Origin: Actinomycetota bacterium
GTDB taxonomy: Bacteria; Actinomycetota; Humimicrobiia; Humimicrobiales; Humimicrobiaceae
Assembly: GCA_018894445.1 (NCBI GenBank)
Contig: JAHIPJ010000156.1
Coordinates: 1-13,893 of the forward strand
Length of the DNA: 13,893 nt
Direction: 5' to 3'
A program made the translations under genes and the position numbers. How positions within the stretch are numbered: the first letter of the stretch is position 1; each line of letters opens with the position of its first letter. Positions 8,050-13,893 of this stretch are shown here, piece after piece. The notes below the pieces were generated by a model. The model saw nothing but the letters and a program-made list of their open reading frames with translations, ran no database searches and was not told the DNA's origin.

Positions 8050-9186
8050 TCATTCCTTAAAAACTACCAGACAATCCCTGTGGATTACTTCACTACACAT
8101 CGAAGTATCAAATTCAGATAAAATCTTATCTCTGTTTTTCCCCTTTATTTTTTCTATATCCTCACTTGAAAAGTTGCTAATTCCCTTGGCAATCAATTTA
8201 CTGTCAAGTGAAAATACCTTCAATGTATCGCCTTTATTAAACTTACCGTCAACCTTTACCACACCAACTGCCAGTATGCTTTTACCTTTATTTAACACAG
8301 CTTCTTCTGCTCCCCTGTCAATAACTATACCGCCTTTGGTTTTCATGCCGAAAGCTATCCATTTCTTTATACTTTTTACCTTCTTTACGGTCTGCGGGGC
8401 AAAGAAAGTCCCTACGTCTTCACCAGCGATAATTTTATTTAAAATATTTTTCCTTTTGCTATTTGCAATTATTGTTTTTATACCAGAAAAAGAACAAATT
8501 TTTGCAGCTTTTATTTTGGATCCCATTCCACCAATGCCATAAGTTGAGCCGATTCCCCCGGCTGCTTTTTCAATATCTTCATTTATTTTATCTATATACG
8601 AAATTAGCTTCGCGTCACTATAAATCCTGGGGTTTTTATCGTACATTCCGTCAATATCAGTTAAAATTATTAAAATATCTGATTCTGCTAGAATTGCAAC
8701 CAGAGCAGCCAGCTCGTCATTATCTCCAAATTTTATTTCATCTACAGCTACGCTGTCATTTTCATTAATTACAGGGACAATATTTAAACTGATTAATTTT
8801 TTTATGGTATTTTTAATATTAAGATACTGCTTTCTTCTGGTAGTATCCTCATGAGTTAACAGTATCTGGCCTATCTTTAAACCACTTGTTAAAAAAAAAT
8901 TACTGTACAACCTCATAAGCTCTACCTGACCTATAGAAGCAGCAGCTTGAAGAAGAGTTATATCTTCCGGCTTTTTTTTGATATTTAAATTCTCCAGACC
9001 AGCAGCAATAGCTCCGCTGGTAACTATTATCACTTCCATTCCTCTTTTGATTAGAGAGCTGACTTCATTTACAAATCTCTTCATACTAACTTTATCCAGC
9101 CCGCCTGCTTTCGAAGTAAGACTGCTGGAGCCTATTTTTATGACCATTTTTTTAATATTTTTCAGGTACTTTTTTCTGTTTCCCAT
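8050..9186 (-). CDS. proB: Glutamate 5-kinase ProB with PUA domain
   Basis: ProB phosphorylates glutamate to gamma-glutamyl phosphate, the first and usually proline-inhibited step of proline synthesis. The 378-residue protein has the two-domain form. An amino-acid-kinase domain covers about 10-260, with KIGSSSLTS (17-25), VTSGAIAAG, INENDSVAVDEIKFGDND (140-157) and GGMGSKIKAA near 209-218. A PUA domain covers about 275-365 and includes GGIVIDRGAEEAV and KGISNFSSEDI. ATG 9186 has GGGG 6 bases upstream. The gene starts 21 bases after obgE stops and is followed by proA after 48 bases. Enzymes of this type act as a pair with ProA, because the acyl phosphate is labile. Confidence 0.97.
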   Translation of the reverse strand: MGNRKKYLKNIKKMVIKIGSSSLTSKAGGLDKVSMKRFVNEVSSLIKRGMEVIIVTSGAIAAGLENLNIKKKPEDITLLQAAASIGQVELMRLYSNFFLTSGLKIGQILLTHEDTTRRKQYLNIKNTIKKLISLNIVPVINENDSVAVDEIKFGDNDELAALVAILAESDILIILTDIDGMYDKNPRIYSDAKLISYIDKINEDIEKAAGGIGSTYGIGGMGSKIKAAKICSFSGIKTIIANSKRKNILNKIIAGEDVGTFFAPQTVKKVKSIKKWIAFGMKTKGGIVIDRGAEEAVLNKGKSILAVGVVKVDGKFNKGDTLKVFSLDSKLIAKGISNFSSEDIEKIKGKNRDKILSEFDTSMCSEVIHRDCLVVFKE

Positions 9187-9207
9187 TTATTACCCCGCAA
9201 GTAAAAT

Positions 9208-10515
9208 TTACTCAATAAGTGAAAAAACAAGGCTTCCGATAATTACAGTACTTCCTTCACTGACGCCCATCTTTTTTAACCTGTCTGCAATCCCCATTTT
9301 TTTTAGTCTATATTTTAAATAATCTAATGCTTCTTCATTCTCTAAATCAGTCATAGCCACCAGTCTTTCTAATTTTTTATTCTTCACGATATATTCATTA
9401 TTATTTTTTTCAATTTTAATTTTTTCCATCTCCAGATTTCTTTTATCCAGGCTATAAACTTTTACTCTCTCCTGCTTTTTAAGCTCTATGTCTTTATCTT
9501 TCTGGAGCTCCTCTCTGTACCTTGCCACTTTCTTATATAAATCCCAGATTAACTTATCAAGACCCTGTCCCGTAATTGCTGATGTTAAAAAAACACTCTT
9601 ACCGCTCTTATTTTCAAGAACTTTCTTAATTTTATTTAACTTATCACTATCAGCAACCAGGTCAATCTTATTTATTAAAACTACATAATCTTTTTTGCAT
9701 ACATCAATATTATATAGCCTTATCTCCTCTCTTAAAATATTAAAAGTCTCAATGATGTCCTGTCTCTCATCTATAATCCTCTGCCCATCTAAAACTACTG
9801 CCAGTATCATAGATCTGGTTATATGTCTTAAAAATTTATCCCCCAGACCCATTCCCTTATGCGCATCTTTTATTAAACCCGGGACATCAGTAACCACAAA
9901 GTTTTCATCATCTACAGTCACCACACCCAGATTAGGAGTTAAAGTGGTGAAAGGATAATCTGCTATTTTTGGTCTTGCTGCTGATATGCGGCTGATTATG
10001 GTAGATTTACCGGAATTTGGAAATCCAACCAGTGCTACATCCGCCACAAGCCTGAGCTCCAGATTAATCCAGAAATCTTCCATTATTTCACCTATTTCCG
10101 CAAATGCAGGGAACCTTCTATTTGAAGATACGAAACTTGAATTTCCCTTACCGCCTATACCACCTTCAGCTATAACAATTTCATCTCCGGGACTTCCCAG
10201 ATCAACAATTATATTTTCCTTGACATCCTTAATTATGGTTCCTACAGGGACTTTTATAATCAAATCCTTTCCGTCTTTACCATTTCTATTATTGGGCTCT
10301 CCATTCTTACCATTTTCAGCTTTGAAATGTATCTTCTTTTTAAATACATACAAAGTGCTTAAATCCCGGGTGGCTTCTATTATTACATCTCCACCCTTTC
10401 CGCCGTTTCCCCCACTGGGAATTTTCCTGCGCCCACCTTTTAAGTTAAAAAAGGTAACTATACCATTCCCACCGTTTCCTGATTTTATATTAATTTTTGC
10501 CTCATCTAGAAACAT
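9208..10515 (-). CDS. obgE: GTPase Obg (CgtA/ObgE)
   Basis: Obg is an essential GTPase involved in 50S assembly and stress signalling. The glycine-rich Obg fold comes first (SGNGGNGIVTFF, SGGNGGKGGDV, KVPVGTIIKD). The G domain follows, with FPNSGKST (G1), YPFTTLTPNLG (switch I), DVPGLI (G3), NKID (G4) and TSA (G5). A C-terminal OCT domain covers about the last 80 residues. The N-terminal FRREK-like stretch usual in Obg is replaced by a shorter lysine/arginine loop (NLKGGRRKIPSGG). I chose ATG 10515 because its product begins MFLDEAKI, matching the family start MFVDxVKI. ATG 10524 (three more residues) and TTG 10533 are in frame. None of the three has a recognisable Shine-Dalgarno, so the start is uncertain. 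The gene lies 21 bases before proB. Confidence 0.95.
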   Translation of the reverse strand: MFLDEAKINIKSGNGGNGIVTFFNLKGGRRKIPSGGNGGKGGDVIIEATRDLSTLYVFKKKIHFKAENGKNGEPNNRNGKDGKDLIIKVPVGTIIKDVKENIIVDLGSPGDEIVIAEGGIGGKGNSSFVSSNRRFPAFAEIGEIMEDFWINLELRLVADVALVGFPNSGKSTIISRISAARPKIADYPFTTLTPNLGVVTVDDENFVVTDVPGLIKDAHKGMGLGDKFLRHITRSMILAVVLDGQRIIDERQDIIETFNILREEIRLYNIDVCKKDYVVLINKIDLVADSDKLNKIKKVLENKSGKSVFLTSAITGQGLDKLIWDLYKKVARYREELQKDKDIELKKQERVKVYSLDKRNLEMEKIKIEKNNNEYIVKNKKLERLVAMTDLENEEALDYLKYRLKKMGIADRLKKMGVSEGSTVIIGSLVFSLIE

Positions 10516-10547
10516 ATTTGTCATAAAAATCAAATTAAGCTTTTAGA

Positions 10548-10553
10548 ATTATA
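10548..10553 (-). promoter_or_regulatory. Possible -10 box before obgE
   Basis: A perfect TATAAT on the minus strand lies 33 bases before ATG 10515, in the gap between the dehydrogenase genes and obgE. No -35 hexamer is recognisable at 16-18 bases spacing; that position is occupied by a tandem repeat. If it is used, the leader would be only about 15-25 bases. The call is weak and rests on the -10 match in AT-rich DNA. Confidence 0.3.
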
Positions 10554-10558
10554 CAAAA

Positions 10559-10576
10559 GATACATTTGATACATTT
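10559..10576 (-). repeat. Perfect tandem 9-bp repeat (AAATGTATC x2)
   Basis: Two adjacent identical copies of AAATGTATC, read on the minus strand, lie between the stop of the second dehydrogenase gene and the TATAAT before obgE. The spacing of 9 bp is slightly under one helical turn. This could be a regulator site or a slippage product. The related 11-mer AAATGTATCTT also occurs on the plus strand at 10325-10335 (inside obgE) and 12771-12781 (non-coding gap). Confidence 0.6.
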
Positions 10577-10578
10577 TG

Positions 10579-11595
10579 CTACAGTTTAAAAATAGCCTTA
10601 TATATTTTTCTTTTCAGCATCAGATCCAGGCCTTTTTTAAAATCTGAAAGCGGCATTATCTCTGATATCAGGGGGGATAAATTTATTTTCCTGGAGGCTA
10701 TAATATCATAAGCGCGCCTTAATGTCTCAGGAGTAGCAGAGTAAGAGCTCATTATGGTCAGTTCTCTTTTATATACACTCTCGAAATCAATTCCAAACCT
10801 GCTTTCCTTTCCTGATGCTCCAAAAATATTAACTGTTCCCCCATCTCTTAAGTATAAAAGTGCATCATTCAGTGTATATTTATTGGTTACCGAAAGTATT
10901 GCGATATCAACACCAATATCTGTAATATCTTTAATTTCCTGGACAACATTCTGGTTTGACGGATTTATGGTATATGCTGCTCCCAGAAATCTGGCCATAG
11001 ATAACCGGTTATTATCCAGGTCAATAGCCACCACCCTTCCACCTGATAGTTTTATTAACTGGATAAAAAGCATTCCAATAATCCCGGTTCCTACTACAGA
11101 AAAAACATCATCTTTCCGGAAGGTAACTCTATCCACAGCCCTGATACAGCAGGCCAGGGGTTCTATAAATAATGCTTCGAGAAGGTTGGAGTCTGGGGGG
11201 ATTTTAAAAGTAGTATACCTGATATGTTCTTTTGACAGCCTTATATACTGGCAGAATGAACCTGGATATATATTGGTTTCTTTAAAGCGTCTGCACATTG
11301 AATGGTTACCATGTAAACAATAATGACACCGGTAACAGGGTATGTGATGAGCAGCCACCACTACATCGCCTGATTTGAACCTGGTTATATTCTTCCCAGC
11401 TTCTACTACTCTTCCCACTACTTCATGCCCAAAGACCGCCGGCTTTTTTACTGCCGGGTCAAATATCTTTACAATATCAGAGCCGCATAGACCAGTATAT
11501 ATCATTTCTATCAACATCTCATCCTTTAGTATCCCTGGCCTGTCTATTTCTTCCAGCTTAAATTCATTTTGATTATAGCAAAGCAAAGCTTTCAT
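10579..11595 (-). CDS. Zinc-dependent medium-chain alcohol/polyol dehydrogenase (second of a pair)
   Basis: The 338-residue protein belongs to the zinc-containing medium-chain dehydrogenase family (sorbitol, threonine and galactitol-phosphate dehydrogenase relatives). It should oxidise a secondary alcohol with NAD+. The catalytic zinc site is Cys37 (GLCGSD), His57-Glu58 (FGHEVVG) and Glu145 (FIEPLACC). The structural zinc has Cys87, Cys90, Cys93 and Cys101. The Rossmann motif GTGIIG (169-174) is followed by an acidic Asp192 at the end of the second strand, which favours NAD over NADP. The product starts with MKALLCYNQ at ATG 11595, with no clear ribosome binding site. It lies 5 bases after the stop of its paralogue, which suggests coupling. 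The substrate cannot be read from the sequence. It is 63 bases upstream of the chosen obgE start. Confidence 0.88.
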   Translation of the reverse strand: MKALLCYNQNEFKLEEIDRPGILKDEMLIEMIYTGLCGSDIVKIFDPAVKKPAVFGHEVVGRVVEAGKNITRFKSGDVVVAAHHIPCYRCHYCLHGNHSMCRRFKETNIYPGSFCQYIRLSKEHIRYTTFKIPPDSNLLEALFIEPLACCIRAVDRVTFRKDDVFSVVGTGIIGMLFIQLIKLSGGRVVAIDLDNNRLSMARFLGAAYTINPSNQNVVQEIKDITDIGVDIAILSVTNKYTLNDALLYLRDGGTVNIFGASGKESRFGIDFESVYKRELTIMSSYSATPETLRRAYDIIASRKINLSPLISEIMPLSDFKKGLDLMLKRKIYKAIFKL

Positions 11596-11600
11596 AATAA

Positions 11601-12638
11601 TTATGTTGTAATATTATATTTTATACCCTTCTGCTGACCCATGAGCTCCAGCGCGCTTACCAGTTTTTCAAGGGGCATATCAGCAGTTATAAATTTAACA
11701 GTATCAATCTGTCCCGAGGTTATTAGATCAAATGCTTTTTTTACATAGTAAGGAGTATGGTGGTATACTCCTTTTATAGTAAGCTCTGAGTAGTGCAGCA
11801 GTCCGGTATCTATATTTATAGAAGTGTCAGGCTTGCACCCCCCGAATAGATTTATAATCGCTCCTTTCCTGCCCATAAGTATGGTCATCTCCCACACTCC
11901 GGGGATTCCGGTAGCATCAACTGCTACATCCACTCCCCTGCCCCCTTCTGTCAGATTTTTTACTGCTTGTACCTGGTCATCTACCTTTGTACCGTTAACA
12001 ATATAATCCGCTCCAAATTCCCTGGCATATCCCAGTCTCTCATCTGATAAGTCCACCGATATCACAAGTGCGCCTTTTAGCTTGGCCAGGGCAATAAACA
12101 TAAGTCCAATAGGTCCTGCGCCGTTAATCACCACCATATCATCAGTTTTAATATTGGACTCTTCTATGCCATGCACCACACAAGCCAGTGGTTCTAACAG
12201 CGCAGCTTCCCTGTAATCTATTTTATCTGGTATTCTATATGTATTTTTTTTCAATATATTTCCTGGTATCTTTATATACTCTGCATAGGCACCATTATTG
12301 TATATCAGATTCTCGCAAAGAGAATATCTTTCAAGTTTACAGTAATAACACTTATAACATGGAACACTATTTACTGCTACTACTCTATCGCCTACTTTGA
12401 AATTATCCACCCCTCTGCCTATTTCTACAATATCACCAGCCCATTCATGACCAAAAACTGAAGCCTTTTTTATCATAGCAGGATGGCCCCTCTTATAGGT
12501 CTTCAGATCTGAACCACAGGTAAGGGCACTTTTTATTTTAACCAGTGCTTCATCATTGCCTATCTCCGGTATATCTATGTCTTCATATCTTACATCTCCC
12601 GGTCCGTAAAATATCTGTGCCTTCATTTTCCCCTTCAT
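11601..12638 (-). CDS. Zinc-dependent medium-chain alcohol/polyol dehydrogenase (first of a pair)
   Basis: This 345-residue paralogue of the next gene has the same architecture. The catalytic zinc ligands are Cys41 (TCGSD), His64-Glu65 (FGHEWAG) and Glu149 (LEPLACVVHG). The structural zinc cysteines are 94, 97, 100 and 108. The Rossmann motif is GAGPIG (173-178), and Asp196 points to NAD+. The two proteins align along their length but differ in the substrate domain (for example TYKRGHPAM here), so they probably act on different substrates or different steps. ATG 12638 has GGGGA 6 bases upstream. ATG 12626 (MKAQIFYG), preceded by AAGGGG at very short spacing, is the alternative and looks more like the family start. 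Local GC is higher than in most neighbours: row 12061-12120 has 29 G/C of 60. A promoter candidate lies about 55-85 bases upstream. Confidence 0.88.
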   Translation of the reverse strand: MKGKMKAQIFYGPGDVRYEDIDIPEIGNDEALVKIKSALTCGSDLKTYKRGHPAMIKKASVFGHEWAGDIVEIGRGVDNFKVGDRVVAVNSVPCYKCYYCKLERYSLCENLIYNNGAYAEYIKIPGNILKKNTYRIPDKIDYREAALLEPLACVVHGIEESNIKTDDMVVINGAGPIGLMFIALAKLKGALVISVDLSDERLGYAREFGADYIVNGTKVDDQVQAVKNLTEGGRGVDVAVDATGIPGVWEMTILMGRKGAIINLFGGCKPDTSINIDTGLLHYSELTIKGVYHHTPYYVKKAFDLITSGQIDTVKFITADMPLEKLVSALELMGQQKGIKYNITT

Positions 12639-12694
12639 AAGCTATCCCCGTTTGAATTATTTTAAAAAATCTATCATTCGAATATGTTACTTAA

Positions 12695-12722
12695 ATATTA
12701 CAGAAAGAATTTACCCAGTCAA
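12695..12722 (-). promoter_or_regulatory. Candidate sigma-70-type promoter for the dehydrogenase pair
   Basis: On the minus strand TTGACT (12717-12722) is followed after 16 bases by TAATAT (12695-12700). That gives five of six and four of six matches to the -35 and -10 consensus. Transcription would begin near 12688, about 50 bases before ATG 12638. It lies in the 163-bp gap 12639-12801, the longest non-coding stretch in the window. Nothing else clear was seen there, including no terminator hairpin for the DUF4143 gene. Confidence 0.5.
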
Positions 12723-12801
12723 GCAATGATTCCTCCAATAATTCCTATAATTAGAAACTGTATATATTCCAAATGTATCTTCTTCCTTTTAAAGTTGTAT
12801 T

Positions 12802-13866
12802 TTAAATAAGCTCAAGGAAGCTAAACCAAGAGGGAATAAAAATGATATTTTTATCCTTTGATGTTTTTTTGCCTATCAATTTATCAGATAATATAAGTCC
12901 AAACTTAACATTATATTTATTCATAAAACTATACATAGGCTTGCCAGCTACAAATTTTTTCAAATTACTTTTTATCTCAATAGGAATTATTTTCCCAGTT
13001 TTCTCGATAATAAAATCTACTTCTGCCTGTGATTTTGTTCTCCAAAAATTTATTTGCAAATCTTCTTTGTGTAATTCACTAAAAACAATATTTTCATTTG
13101 TTGCACCCTGGTCTGTTCTACTGTTTATTTTATTGAAATTCTGTAAGATTACATTTCTAAGACCACAGTCAATAAAATATATTTTAGGATTTTTAACTAT
13201 TTCAACAGATTTATTAGTAAAATAAGGTTGAATTTGTTTAATAATAAAAGTTTTTTCCAGTAAATTTATATTCCTTTTTAATTGAATATAGTTAAATCCT
13301 GATATACTGCCAATATCATCATAACTAATTAATGATCCTGCCTGGATGGCTAGAACCTTTAATAATTTAACTAATTTATAATCATCAGCTAAATTTAAAA
13401 TTTCTTTTACTTCTCTTAAAAAAAATATATTATAGATGTTCTTTAGAACTTCAATTTTTTCTGTCTTACTTTCAGTAGTAACTACTCTTGGATAACCTCC
13501 GTATAAGCCAAATTCCTCATATAACTTATAAAAAATATCCAACACTGAAGAACTCATCTCTGGTAATAATATTTTTTCTTTTTCTATTTTCAATTCATCT
13601 TTGAATTTTTTTAAAAGATTATACAAATCTTTATCCCGGTAAGATAGAAATTCTTCAAAATTAAATTGAAATAAATTAAGAATAAAAACTCTTCCAGTAA
13701 GGAATTTGATTGCTTTAACGCTTATATCTATAGTAGAAGAACCAGTAATTATTATTTTTTTTCCTGGATTAAAGTCATATAAATATTTTAAATTTTTTCC
13801 TCCTTCGTAAATTTTCTCAAGACTCCCAACTTTTTTTGCGCTTAAATTTGTGTCTGAAATTCCCAT
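12802..13866 (-). CDS. DUF4143 protein, N-terminally truncated AAA-type ATPase with PD-(D/E)XK-like C-terminus
   Basis: Full-length relatives have an N-terminal AAA_14 ATPase (Walker A GxRRxGKT/S, then Walker B DEIQ) and a C-terminal DUF4143 nuclease-like domain. This 354-residue protein begins just after the Walker B position. EGGKNLKYLYD (21-31) and the sensor segment ITGSS (40-44) are present, then FLTGR (55-59), FNFEEFL and GGYPRVV (123-129). A winged-helix-like region covers about 150-210. The C-terminal AEVDFII...PIEIKS (Glu272, Asp274, Glu287, Lys289) fits a PD-(D/E)XK core. No P-loop exists anywhere in the product. ATG 13866 has a strong AAGGAGGAG upstream, and two in-frame TAA codons precede it, so the frame is closed. 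It may be a remnant, one half of a split gene, or a functional short form. The DNA is very AT-rich; row 13561-13620 has 9 G/C of 60. Confidence 0.75.
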   Translation of the reverse strand: MGISDTNLSAKKVGSLEKIYEGGKNLKYLYDFNPGKKIIITGSSTIDISVKAIKFLTGRVFILNLFQFNFEEFLSYRDKDLYNLLKKFKDELKIEKEKILLPEMSSSVLDIFYKLYEEFGLYGGYPRVVTTESKTEKIEVLKNIYNIFFLREVKEILNLADDYKLVKLLKVLAIQAGSLISYDDIGSISGFNYIQLKRNINLLEKTFIIKQIQPYFTNKSVEIVKNPKIYFIDCGLRNVILQNFNKINSRTDQGATNENIVFSELHKEDLQINFWRTKSQAEVDFIIEKTGKIIPIEIKSNLKKFVAGKPMYSFMNKYNVKFGLILSDKLIGKKTSKDKNIIFIPSWFSFLELI

Positions 13867-13870
13867 TTTT

Positions 13871-13879
13871 CTCCTCCTT
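13871..13879 (-). promoter_or_regulatory. Strong Shine-Dalgarno of the DUF4143 gene
   Basis: On the minus strand AAGGAGGAG precedes ATG 13866. The AGGAGG core ends 6 bases before the start. This supports ATG 13866 as a real start, although the product lacks the usual N-terminal ATPase motifs. Confidence 0.75.
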
Positions 13880-13893
13880 AAATTTTAATTTTA

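Noticed and set aside
9986..10546. Plus-strand open frame of 186 residues opposite obgE, rich in proline
   Set aside because: It is the complement of the glycine-rich Obg domain, where Gly codons read as Pro on the other strand. No ribosome binding site or family similarity is seen.
10754..11323. Plus-strand open frame of 189 residues opposite the second dehydrogenase
   Set aside because: It overlaps a complete gene with intact zinc and NAD motifs and has no support of its own.
12720..12800. Minus-strand open stretch in the non-coding gap ending in a hydrophobic IIGIIGGIIA-like tail
   Set aside because: It has no ATG. Only a TTG about 11-12 bases after AAGGA could start a peptide of about 17 residues. 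It could be a tiny membrane peptide or a gene remnant, but the support is too weak.
1..13893. Search for CRISPR arrays, tRNA or rRNA genes, IS elements, riboswitches and T-box leaders
   Set aside because: No regular spaced repeats, cloverleaf-like segments, transposase genes or terminal inverted repeats were seen. The intergenic gaps are too short for a T-box before leuS.

Overview
The window is bacterial chromosome of low GC content. By hand count, individual 60-base rows range from about 13-15% GC (yqeK and the DUF4143 gene) to about 43-48% (the first dehydrogenase gene). Its core is a block of eight co-oriented minus-strand genes: obgE, proB, proA, nadD, yqeK, an LCP/LytR_C membrane protein, rsfS and leuS. 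This order is familiar from Clostridia-like Firmicutes and, in part, Actinobacteria. The LCP/LytR_C gene also suggests a Gram-positive-type lineage. I cannot name the organism; a low-GC uncultured anaerobe from such a lineage is an inference.

Layout. Positions 1-747 (plus strand) hold the tail of a DUF2283 protein followed by a DJ-1/PfpI-family protein. The PfpI gene converges on leuS across only 18 bp, with no visible terminator. Positions 766-10515 (minus strand) hold the housekeeping block, tightly packed: a 4-base GTGA overlap (LCP/rsfS), 1-base gaps (yqeK/LCP and proA/nadD), a 17-base overlap (nadD/yqeK), and gaps of 21-48 bases elsewhere. Positions 10579-12638 (minus strand) hold two tandem zinc-dependent medium-chain dehydrogenases that sit just upstream of obgE, where rplU and rpmA are usually found. 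Positions 12639-12801 are a 163-bp non-coding gap with a plausible promoter for the dehydrogenase pair. Positions 12802-13866 (minus strand) hold a DUF4143-type ATPase that lacks the N-terminal Walker A and Walker B part.

How the genes fit together. proB and proA make glutamate-5-semialdehyde for proline. nadD makes NaAD for NAD. YqeK is an HD-domain dinucleotide (Ap4A) hydrolase. ObgE and RsfS act on 50S ribosome assembly and silencing, and LeuS charges tRNA-Leu. The LCP-like gene would act at the cell envelope, but it lacks the arginines expected of an LCP transferase. The dehydrogenase pair looks like sugar or polyol oxidation and is functionally unrelated to the block it precedes.

I saw no new multi-gene system. 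The points most worth checking are the arginine-less LCP protein with two LytR_C domains, the P-loop-less DUF4143 protein with a strong ribosome binding site at the truncation point, the unusual neighbours of obgE, and small repeat and hairpin elements before obgE and proA.
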